Below, one piece after another: positions 37,801-49,800 of a DNA stretch of 64,000 nucleotides (position 1 is the first letter of the stretch; each line of letters begins with the position of its first letter). This DNA is from Yamagishiella unicocca (taxonomy: Eukaryota; Chlorophyta; Chlorophyceae; Chlamydomonadales; Volvocaceae), in the NCBI GenBank assembly GCA_003116995.1, contig BDSL01000028.1:972781-1036780 (forward strand), given 5' to 3'. Made by a program: the position numbers and the translations under genes. The notes below the pieces were generated by a model. The model was given only the letters and a program-made list of their open reading frames with translations, searched no databases and was not told where the DNA came from.

Positions 37801-40800
37801 GCCAGAGCGTACGCGTAGCCGTTGAGGGGCATTAGCGGCACCAGGAGCACTGGAGGGGCTAGAGGCACCAGGAGCACGATCACACCGAAGCTTGCTTGCT
37901 TGCTTTCCTTCTTCGTTCGCCTGGTGATCGCAATCGTGCTTTCCTCCGTGCGCGCGCTGCAGGCGTTGGGGGTGGCCGCAAGCAGTGTCCGAGGCCTTGT
38001 GCTCCTGGCAGCGCCCGCAGTGGAAGCCAACGTTCTCGCAATCGGGACGCCAAATGAAACCACGTTCTACACTATCCGGGTATGCGACTGGCACAAATCA
38101 CTTACCTGAATTGCCCTCACTATTGGGTCGGTGCATTAGCCCTACCAACGACACCCCATAGCGACAGACCTGCGATGAACCCCGCAATCTGCACGTTGGC
38201 ATACCTGAACATACGTAAGTTATGTCAGCCCAGTGGACACTCGTGAGATTCGCGCCTTCGCGGTAAATAAACACACGCGACATCGTATTGAAAGGTGTGG
38301 ATAACGGCCAAGTCGGAGGGAGGCAATTACGCAATGATGGGGCGCCCGCTAGCGAGGAATCAATTTAATCCCCGCTGCTGCTCCATGCCGCCTGGTCCGT
38401 AATTCCTTCAGGTTGTTCTAAATGTCACAACGGGATCGTCCAACTTTTTGGATTTCGGTCAACTACTAGGAGATGCAGGCTACGAATGGGATGATGGTGT
38501 CATCAACAGCGCCAGACGTCGAAACGCAATGGAGTTTGATTGGGAGGGAGCCTCTGCGTTCACAACAGCACGTCCGCCTCGCAATTCGCGGTGGACGTTG
38601 CCGGTACTTCCTTATGACACGCCTCCGCAGGCTTTGAGACGCAGGCCGCACAAAAGCGATGGTGGTGTTGAAGAAGGGGGCCTCGGTCTGGATGACGTTA
38701 TTCAGGGACCGGCGCAGCAGCCGAAGTATCGTCGCCAGCACGACGATACGCGAAGCAAAGATCCCGCGCCTCCCAAATGGAGCTTGACCCAGCAAAATGG
38801 GCTTCGTGAAGATAAAAGAGGGGTATATGTCCCATCGGTTATACCACCTGAACGTCGTCAAGCAGGGCTCGCATCAGAGCCCGGAGCCAGACATGTCTCT
38901 GGTGAAGCCAATCCTATTGATGCGCAATTGCGCGCCGTACAAGTACGGCTGGGGGTCGCGTCTGATATCCTTGATCCGCCTGACCCTGACAGCGATGGCA
39001 ACGGCGGCGCAACCCGTCGATTATTGCAATCAGCAGGAGTGGACGCGTGTATTGATACGTCGCTAGTCAACGTGTCATCCGCATCGGCTGTCGGGGCTGG
39101 CCTAGCGTCCGTAGAGCCGTCGGATAGCACTGTATGTGTGAGCGCAAAGCCGGATGAGGTCAACCTGGTGATGGGTCTCTTCATGGCTATCGTAGCCGCC
39201 CTGGAGCGGTTCACCCAACAAGTCTCGGATCATCAGGTGCGCAGGCATGTGGCCAAGATACCGTAGCAGATACCGCTGGGTAGACAGGAAAACGGTCCTC
39301 CAATGCGGCTGCGAGCGAGAGGGCCGCGTGCCTCAACATGCGCTGCGGCACCGTTGCGCTGCATTGCAGGTGGCAGTAGCAACAGTCATCGCTGAACTTA
39401 ACCCGAAATTCGCGGAGCGAGACAAGGTATGTGTGTTTGAGCCTGATTTGTGTTTGATGACGGCGTGAATGAGATGCGTAAATGTATGGGCTGTTCCTGT
39501 TAAGCCTTCCGTTCCAGGCAACGTGACGCAGAGCCTTCGCTCGGTCGGGACGCATGGGTCCCTTTGCGGTTTACCACGTACATAAGGCGCCGCATTGCTC
39601 CCTTCCTTCAGACCTATCGCCAGGAGGTCATCACAAGCATTATAACTGCCAACGACACGCTGCCATTCATCAATGCCCAAATTGAAAAGATGCTCATGCT
39701 CTTCGATGACCGCGTGGACAAAATAGATGGCAGCAATGCCGCTGCGATGAAGAGCACGGTACAGCTTCTGCAGGTTAGTCTATCTGTCCCCGCGCGATGC
39801 CGGATTGTTGCGTCCACCGGGGCGAGGTTGAGAGCTGGGCGGCTGTCTTCGCGTGCCTTCAATTTGGGGCTTCTGGCAGCTAAGAAGTAAATTGTACACT
39901 TTGCGGCAGCGCCGCGGATGCGGCGCGTTGATTGCATGCACCTGCTCCTACTTCAGCGTACCCAGCTGGCTGGGTTCTGTAGCTAGATAGATTGCTCGGA
40001 CCAACGCAAGGGATGCATCCAACGTGCGCCAACCTCAACTACGGCAGCTTGGAAATGTCCCCCATGCTTCAGCGGTAGCGACGCACGCAGCATTCACTGC
40101 CCCAGCCAGGAAGTCAACCCCTTGCTTGTTGCTTTGTGTTGCCGCGCACGGCAGGTGTCTCTCAATGAGGCGCATCTTGCAGCGGCGCAGGCGGCCCTGA
40201 GCGCCGCGCTCCTCCGTGAGAGCACCGATGAAGGTGATGGGCAGGGCACCAGCGATGCCGACTACGTCACGTGCGTACGTTCCAGAGGGACTAGAACCTC
40301 CTTCGCCTTCATCGTAAAACGGCAGGCTATGGATGCTGAGGGACAGAAGCGTTACAGCAGCAGCGGTGGAGGCAGCGCCCCGGCTCGGCGCCACAACTCA
40401 CGCAGCCGCACGCTTGCCAGTGCGTGGAAGGATCACCAACCGGACTCAATTGTATCTCAGACGTCTGTTATCCGAAGGATCGCTGCGTGGGTTCCTTTCC
40501 GGTGCCCCCGGTACCTACCAAGCAGGTTGAGCCAGATACTGTGCAACTTAGAACCTTCGGAGGAGCCAGCTGGCCCTATCATTGGCAACAACAAGGTAGC
40601 GCCCGGGTGGCCGGACGCACACGAATTCACAATCGAACCGGGAGGGCAGGCGGGTGGTAAGCTGGGAAGGATGCTGTCCTACTCCAGAACTGGTGAGGAT
40701 GACCTGGATGATGGCCGCGATTCGATGACTTTCTCTGGGTACGACCTGTCGTCTGGTCAAGGATACGACTACAGTCTTTGGGACGTCCGCGCCAAGGAGC

Positions 40801-43800
40801 GAAGCCGCCATGCAGGCCGCCGCAATCGGGTCCTTATGGGGCTGGTACTTCACCAGGTGAGCGGGTCAGAGGGGGCTTATGGGGCTGGTAGTTCACCAGG
40901 TGAGCGGGTCAGGAGGTGGGGCTTCACACATGATGGAAGCGTAATCGGCGTTTCCCTTCCTAACTGGCAGCAGCCTGACGCACCAAAAGACAAAACCTGT
41001 ACGAATGCACTCAGAGTGCAACCTGCTGCGATATTTTGCCGCTTGGCATCACTAGTGACATGAACCAAAAATGCGCGCCTAAGAGCAGGCGAAGGAAGCC
41101 TGGCCTGGACTAGTTCATGGCTGAGGGTTAGCGTATATCAGTTCAGGGTGTCGGCTGCAAATGCCCAATTTGGTTGCGCGTGCCAGGATGACATTCCATG
41201 AAGTGCTTGTAGGATGATCATGATCTCCATTTGCAGCCTATACCTGTGTGAGACTCCCACCAAAGCGCCTCGAACCGTCTTTCCTAAACGGTTTTCCTCG
41301 CATCCACGGGTCTTCATCGACTCCCCCCCCATCGTCATTTCAGGAGCGGCGGGTCGTCACCAGTGTCAACACCGTGATGCGTGCAGTCGACAGTGCTTGT
41401 CGCAAGGGTGGCTTCGCGCACCTCACTGCGGGTTGTACGGCAGCCTCCCCTAGCACCGCTGCTTCGGCGCAGGGTAGCAGCTTCAGTAGCAAGATGGTTC
41501 CAGCAGGAGGATTGGGAGGCATCGGCAATGACCCAGTCTTCAACCGCTTTTCGTCATTGTACAACGCACTTGAGAGCCCATCAGACTGGTACAACATGAC
41601 AGAGGTGGGCTTAATTAGGGAATGGAAGTCAAAGGCTGGGACGTGCTTACCGTAGTCGTGCAGCTAGAACTTAAGCACTCAGTCAGACGCCCAAGGTGGC
41701 TCCAGGGGTGGCAGCTCCTGGATGTTTGGGTACACTTCATTAGTTGGTTTGCTTCGTTCGGACCTGCAATAGATGCAACACACAGGACTTCATTGTCTTT
41801 CCACGTGTTCCACCTGTTCCTCAGAGTTACAATGTAACAGCACTGCACCAGCACTGTACCAGCATTGAAGAAGCACTGAACCAGCACTATAACAGCACCA
41901 GCTTAATTGTTTCGCTATTTCTGCCCCTTGCTGGTCCTTCTGGTGACTGGTCAGGGCTCTCCGGAGGTCAGCCCGGCAGGGCTGCCGTACGGCTTCTTCC
42001 ATGAGTCCGTGGACAGCTTGCCTGCTGGCTACCCGGTCCTGCTCGACACGCGACTGTCCGCCAAGCGTGCCGAGCAGGCAATCACCTTCGTGCGGGACGG
42101 CGGCTACCTTTCCTCCTCCCTCACAAAGTAGGCTGCAATTCACAAGGGTCACATAGTAACTGAATGCTGTACCGCAGCTGACATGCATTACCTTACCTAC
42201 GAAGCTTTAGCTTTTGGGGTTGTTAACCTTGAACTGCGGCTGTATCCAAATGTTCTGCTCTTCATTTAGGAGTGACAGATATAGATCGCCAGCACCAGCA
42301 TGCAATTGTTCAACTGTACATCTGGCTGCGGCAAATAACCCAATCTGCCAGCACATTCACGTTTGCTGATCTGCCTTTCTGGTGCCCTGTTGCAGGTCGC
42401 TGCGCGCGCAGCTGGTGACATACAATTCTGACGCGCGGGTGTTTGGCTATTGGCGCATGGACTTTTCGTGGTCTGACAGCGGGGTTATCAATGCCAAGAC
42501 ATATCTGCTGGCCCTGCCGGCAGTTAGTTTCGGCAGCTCCATAGCTGACCTGCAGGTGGGTGCGCTAAATAGGGCTTGATATGTGCCCTTTTGTCATGAA
42601 GACGTTAAGCTGCTGATTGCACGCTGGCTCAAAATAACACCGTCCGTCCGCAGGTTGCACATTTCCTCCCCGACTTCTTCCTGCTGCTCTTGGTCATGGG
42701 GTATTTTTGCATGACCGTGTACGATGTAGTCATGCAGCTCAAAGCCCAGAAGCATGCCAATAAGCAGACCAGCAAGCGCACCGCCCAGACGAGCATGTGG
42801 AACCGGAGTCCACTGGCAAGGGTGGCACCTGGTGATTCTACTGCTGTTGACGATGACGGCTTTGAGGATATCAATGGTGAGCGAGCGGTGGCGCGACATG
42901 CACATTTGGCCACAATCAAGCCGTTGGGATGAATAGTTAGGACGGCAAGGTGCGGGTACGGCATGAGACCAATGCCATTCTTTTGTGGTTTATGATCCCA
43001 GCCCCCTCAATATCTGGACTACCTTTGGGCTTACTTGGCCGGGCATTGCTAAATTGGGCCGGTCAATGCACGCTACACTCCTTCACTGGTGACCGCCTTT
43101 GGTACAGAACAGTAACGTGCTATCGTCCGGTGCTTGCTCCCACCTGGTGGCATTGCAGGTGTCGTGGGTGCAGATGTCGCGGGCCATGGCAGTGGCCGCC
43201 GCAAGTACACTCCCCGCATGAGCGTCAAGTGGGTCGTGTACGAGGCCGCGGTCTGCGCGCTCATGGCAGCTGCAGTGGGAATCTTCTACAACTACGCCAT
43301 GCGCGTTTCTGTGCGTGAAGATTTCACAGCGCCAGTCAACATTTACGACGCCGACACTTTTGTCCCCGCGCGCTACTTCCTACTTCGCCGCCGGGAGGAC
43401 GACAGCAGTGCACCAGGCGACGGCACGTCGGCCTCGACAGCTGCGACGACTGCTGCTGGCAACCCGGGCCGCTGGCGTGTTGCTGCGGACCCGCAGCCGC
43501 TCAACGGCGCTGGGGATGTCCTTGCACACGTGGACTCGCTGTACAACACCATAGTACTCTACACATTCCTGCAGGTGTGTTGGGGTGCAGCTGGGTGCGG
43601 CTGCAAGGCGGCGCTTCGCTCCTTTTCTCGCGCGTACTTGACTCTGCCCCTTCCTGAACCACGTCGGCCCGCTCATCGCCAGGGTCTTTAATTATTCTGC
43701 CTGAATTGCTTGCAGGCCTTGATCCTTGGAGCGCTTGTAGTTCGGTGGCTGCACTACATCTCCTTCCAATCGCGCCTTTCCATAATCGCCGGGACGTTGG

Positions 43801-46800
43801 TCCTAGCGCTGCCCGATTTGCTACATTTCGCAGTCGTCGTGGGAATATGCATCACCATGTTCGCGGCGGCCGCCTGCGTGGCCTTCGGAGCGTCCTTTTC
43901 GCAGCTGTCGAGCATCGGGTCATCCATTTCGTTCATGCTGCAATATGTGTTGCTGCAAGATGACGCTGGGTTATTCTCGGTAAGTATCGTTGCACGCGGG
44001 GGCAGCTTCCGGCGGATGTAGGCGCGTGGCGGTTGCCGACGTGGCGGTTGTGGGATTTCGTCGGTTGCAGGAGCTAATTGGTGGCGACCTGGAGATGACG
44101 ACATTTGAACGGATCCTGGCCGGTCTCCTGTACGCTCTGGCGCCGCTCTTCTTTGTCCTTTTCTTGTGCAACTTCATCCTGGCCTTCCTGGCTTGGCCGT
44201 TCGGGGAGCTCAAGTACGCGGTGGAGGGCGAGCCGGGCGTGCCGCAGGTGGGTGGGTGGCCGGTTTGTTTTCACAGAAAAGAACCGGTTACTCGACATGG
44301 GAAGTGTAGCGGGTGGCGGGGAGGTGGCTGGGTGGGGCTGTTGGGATGGCGGGGATGGCGGTTGGCCGGGGCATATAGTAGACGTTCCAACTCCGCATTG
44401 TTGGTGTGTGTTGACAAAAATGGGTGGCCTTGCATCCATGGCCCCAGTGTCGTCATAATCCTAATACTCGTCGCGCCCATTCCGTTGGTCTCGCAGGACA
44501 TCATGTGGATCCTGGGTTGTTACTGGCAGCGCATCGTTCACGGTGCGCCCAAGAACAAGCTGCTGCAGCGATGGCTGGAGGTAAGGCGCTACCTAATCTT
44601 CCTTGCCCCACGCGGTTGCGGGCAGTAGGCCTATTTGTCACTCGGATTCCGTGTCGGGTTGTCTGCCAGTCGCAACACCATTTCTCTCGTCGCATATCTC
44701 GTCGTGTCGTGGCTGGTGATTACCGGTGTAGCCAACATTGTAGAAGTATTCCTGACGCGGATTGCAGTGACTTTGTATGACATGCGAAACAAGCGCCGGC
44801 TGTTCTTATAGGCGCATCGCAAGAAGCCACACTACTGCGACCTGTTCCTCTGAAAACTCGCAGGCCTGGCTTGCCCGTGTGGATAAGAGCAGAAGCTTTA
44901 TCTACAAGCTCAAGTCGTTTGTTTCCGCGTACAGTATCCTGGCCCAGGCCGGCAAAACGAACTCTACTACCGCAGGGCAATCGAACTGGGACATCGCCTT
45001 GACACCCCTAGTACAACGCAAAAAGTCCAACGTGATATGGGTGAGACGCGTCTACCATTCGACACCTCAAGCACAGGACTACCGTAATATAGTGTGCTCC
45101 TCTCCCAGACGGAAGCAACCGAGGGTGCATTGTCGAACAATCGAACACACACACACACGCTTTGCCGCTGCTGGTCGCCCCTCCACCACCGCAACAGAAG
45201 GCAACGCGGCTCCACGTGTGTCCGCTCAGTCCACCGGCTGCAGCCATGCATCAAATACTGGCGCACGCGGCGCCCCTTGCTTGTTTACACACTACGGCAC
45301 CCCGCGGTCGTCTGGATCCACCCTGATGTGCTTAGGTATGACATAAGCGCGCCATCTGCGCCTCGTTTCTTGTTGGTGCCATCTTCCCCACTACCAGGTG
45401 GACTACAGCAAAAGTGGCGTGCATAGCGGCTCCATTGGTGACGCCCTGCGGACCGCTTCGCGTGCGATGTCACCGCCCGCTGTTGTGTCCACTTCCCAGC
45501 TCAGCAGCTCCCACATCTCCGTTCGAGCCTCGAATATGGGCACTTCGTACGGAGGCGGGTCCGGCCACACCAAGATTGGCGGCATAGGTGGCAACATGGA
45601 CGAGGCGCAGACACATTTTACCCCCCCGGCACCACAGCCACGACCCATCACGCTGTCTTCCACCGTCGTCAGTGGCGGCCTTGCAATGGGTGGTGCATGG
45701 GGCAATGGTGCCAACACAGCGCCCTCACTACAGACACACTTGGAAAACAACGATGGCGAGCTGCCGCACTCTCTTCCACTAAGTGCTGGTCTGTGCAGCA
45801 GCGGCGAACAACCGGATGCATCGTCTACATCGCGTCTGCATGTAGGCTTGTCCGGTGGTGTAGAAGGCGGCCCTGCTCAGCGAGCTCAGCGGGCATCCAT
45901 GGAGACCGGCATGTATCCTGGGAGGTCATCTGCACCGCGGCCGCAAGTGCCCAGGTCCTTAAGTGACAGCATTCACAGTGTACGAGCCACCACCGCCGCA
46001 TCCCCAACCAATTCAGCGATGGCAAGTGTGTCGTCCCAGGCGCCAGCTGGCGGCAGTCAGTCGCGTCTGGGCGGGGTGTCCCGTGCCACAACTGCGGAGA
46101 TTGGTGCTGTGGGAGCATTGCTGAGCACTGGCAGGAACCGTCTCCTAAATGTGTTGGCGTCATCACACAGGGTGCTGCGGCAGGGTTCCGCGGCATCCGA
46201 CCTGGTGCAACCAGTGGACAGCCCTCAGTCCCCTGGCGATGCCCAGCTGGCAGACACTGTCCTGTCAAACCTGCTGAACCGTTTTGGCCACGGAACAGGC
46301 CTGGCCGCAATGGTGGCAATGTCTGCAGCTTCGGCTTCCAGTATGAACCGTCCCGGCGGCCCGCCATCCTCAAGCCGTGGAGGCACGTTGGTATCATCAC
46401 CTCGCTTGCTGGCACGGCCATCAACCACTCCTGCCGGGGGCTTGGGAGGGATGTCCACGAAGAGCATAGGCGCCAGTGCACAGGCCGGTACAAGTGGCAC
46501 AGATGCCGGCGCCACCACCACCGCGCAAGAGCTTTCGGTGCTGCGCCGTGCTACACACTCGGGCATGGAGCTTGATCGTGGAACATGGGCACGGCGCGTC
46601 TACGGTTCCCCGCGCCGTGTTTTCAGCAGCCTCATGCTGGGGCCGCCAAAAGAAGAAGACATCACCGAGGACACAAGCAATACTCACAGCGACAGCAGTA
46701 GCATGATACGTGGAAGAAGCAGGACTGGCAATGGTTTTGGTACGCCGCCACCGGGCAACGGCATGTATGTGCATCCGCCGCTGTCAGCTGGTGGCCGTCT

Positions 46801-49800
46801 GGCAGCGAGATCTCCACTTGCCAGCAGCAGCAACAACTCGCGTCGGCTCAGACGGGCTGTGGACGGTGGGGGCGCGGAGGAGGACCTCAGTGGACCAGCA
46901 CGGCAACTCCTCGTGGGGCAGAACCTTAACGAGTCACCATACTCGGACGTTGTTTCAAACGAAACACCGGCTCGGCAACCTGCAGGCCCACGCAGTGCCA
47001 TGACACGCTTGTCCCAATCAATGTCCCCTCAACCAGCAAGCACGTCGCGATTCATCCTAACACCGCCCAACAGGAGCTACCTGAGCCACAGAACGCACCA
47101 CCGGAACTGCGCTTCACAGGAGGGGGAATGCAGCGATGTATCAGAGGCCGAGGAGCCAGCGAACAGCCGCCGCAGTGTTGGTGGTGACACATCTGATGCA
47201 CCGAGAGTGACACAATCGGCGCAGCTTCGAGGCAGGGTTGTGTGGAGCGATGCGGTGGCTCAGGCAATCGCCGCAGCGGAGAGGCAACCTGGCAGCACCC
47301 AAGGGGTGCAGCTGGACCTGGAGGGGTCAGATGCTGGGCGCCCTGGTGGTGAGAACGCCCCCAGCAACACCCGCCTGGGCTTTGGAGGTGCAGGCAATGC
47401 CGGTCGAGGCAGCGGCCGGCCTTCGGATGACTATGTGGCGTCTGCGATTATGAACAAGGCGGACTCCTCGAACCATGCACTGTCGGTATCACTGCCCATG
47501 CCACTGGTGGGCGGTTTCCAACCGGATGGGAACCTTCTCAAGGTCGGTCTCTCAAGTGGGATAGTTGGTGGTGGCGGTAAGGATGATGGACTCCAGGAGA
47601 GCGTCGGCATGCGGCAGGCCCCTTCAAAAGCGGTGAAAGGGGGGTACGTGTTGCGCTTGGTGCAGGAGAGTGCTGCTGGCTCGGCGGTTGATGGACCCAT
47701 GCAGCCACTTCGTCCAGGCGGTGACGTCATTGGGCAGAGGAGTGGCCCCACCAGCCCTCTGTCGCGGCATGTGGGAGCCGTTGTTGTCGGTGACGTCAGC
47801 CCCCGCGCCAATGCAAGCCTGAGCAGCGAGGTCACGTCCGCACGCAAGGGTCCGGAAAACAGCGCCAGGCCTGCCGATAGCCCGGCGCCAGGTAATGGTG
47901 TCGCGGGCAGTGGAGGCGCCATTGGTGAGGCGCTTGAGCCTGTTGGAGCCCTGGACTGGCGCTGGATGCCGGACCGCGAGGGAAGGTTTACGGAAGGTCC
48001 CAAGTTTCAGTTGAGGTCAGGAGGCGTGCAAAATGCTGGTGGTGGTGCTGCGGCCGTGCCTGATGAGGAGCTCGCAGGTGGTGATGTAGCATGGAGGTGC
48101 CGGCACCCGCAGCAGCATCGACAGAAGCACCAGCTGCAGCGGCAAGTCAGCGATGCTACGCATGGCAGCGATGGCTACAGCATGCTTGTGGTTGCCGTAC
48201 TTGCCTTGACGCAGCACCTGGTCATGATGCAAAGGCAACTGATGGCAGCCGTTCGTGAAGTCGAGGTGCGGGTGTCGAATCGGATGTATTGGGCGCCGAT
48301 ATCCAAACATGGCACGTATGCTTCACGAAGCGGCTAACAAAAGACCATGGGTGGCATGATAGGCGCTTGCTGGGCGGCGGCAGCCATGAGGTCCTCAATG
48401 CCCTTCTTCGTGACTTGAGCTCAGCCGCTAACCAAAGTCCCTTTGCAGATAACTCCATGCATATCGCTACTGCTGATGATAAACGGCACTGATTAACAGC
48501 ACAATGGTTAACACCTTGCACTCTGCAACAGAGTATTTGGTAATCCACTAATCCATTTACCGGGTAAGCAACTTCCCCGGCCGACTCGCGCAGGACATGG
48601 CGGCCTTCCTGGCTCACCTTGCATCCATGATGGAGACGTCGCCGGGTGACCCCAACAGACGCATGATACGGGCTGCACTCTGTTCGGCAGTCACTCCATT
48701 CCAAACGGTGAGCAATGAGTCTTCACGAAAGCAGCGATCGCCTCACAAAAAGCTTGCTCCCGAACCCCTGCCTTCAGCGAGCCCCTGCCTTCCCTGCCTT
48801 CACATCCTGCGCTTTCCTTCTCTGCCTTTAGCCCTTGTATCCACTGCCCGTTTGCTCCACAGGAGCAACGGTCGTCATACGGTTCCATAGGGCAACGCGA
48901 CCCGGTACTGGAGGAGCCGCTGGAGGTTCTGCGGCTGGTGTCTTGCAGCGGCATGCAACCGGAGGAGCAGCGGCCTTCTCAGTCCATGATACCCGGATCC
49001 AGGACATCCGGGTCCAGGGCATCCGGATCTAGGATACCCGGCTCCCGGAGCACATCAAATGGTGCTGCACAGCCCATGTCCGCAGTGCCTTGTCGCCTGC
49101 GGGGCGGGAATGTCGGAACCAAGCCCACCAAACGTGCCAGCGGCGCTGCGCACATTGGCCCCCCTGCGCCACGGCGAACCAGCCACATCCCGCTGGTGCG
49201 TGTTATCACTGCAGCACGGCCGGCGTATTGCTCTACCGTGAAACCTAAAGCATGCGAATTGAATGCCGATGTGCCTGCAAGCCCAGGAAAGCCGCGGTAT
49301 GTCGGTAACCCCGACGCGCGACGTTTGAGGGAAAACCATGTCCGCTTAGCCTGCTGCTGGCATTCCTGCCACCTACATTTTACTCCTATATGCCACTGTG
49401 CCGGCATTTAGATATGTATGCTTGCTGACGGTTTGTTTGCGTTCTCTTACCGTATTAACAGTTGTCAGTGTTCGCGCCTCAGGCGGTATATGTGAACCCG
49501 CAACGGCCGTGGTTATTACTGTACATCGAAGTAAAGCATTACACGTCGTGTAGTCCTTGTACGGTCCTCCCGTCCTGTGTTGGCCCCCGCCCTGTGTTGA
49601 CCCCCCGCCCCTGCGTTATGACCCACGGGTCACGTCGCGGCGCCCATGCAGGACTCGAATGCCCCTGGCGTGGCGCCCATGCAGCGCAGCTCTGCGCCCA
49701 AGGACTCCAAGTTCTCGCATGGCGGGAGCCAACCGGACTGGGGAGCTCTGCGCCGCAACCTGGCCGCCTGCGGTGCAGCAGAAGGCGGCACCACGGCCCT

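Larger units (their letters stand above)
31892..38079 (+). other. Giant gene 1: Ig-like ectodomain repeats
   Basis: Exons: 31892-32002, 32044-32115, 32312-32473, 33082-33176, 33430-33532, 33669-34355, 34521-34669, 35204-35417, 35708-35830, 36304-36666, 36867-37220, 37452-37595, 37963-38079. About five repeats look like HYR/DUF5011-type Ig folds. Repeat 1 has [16 protein letters not shown] and [19 protein letters not shown]. Repeat 2 has [14 protein letters not shown] and [20 protein letters not shown]. Later ones have [39 protein letters not shown] and [13 protein letters not shown]. Cys-rich tails ([26 protein letters not shown]) follow several repeats. Such repeats usually act as extracellular spacers or adhesion modules; here they sit between rod and membrane. 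Confidence 0.75.
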
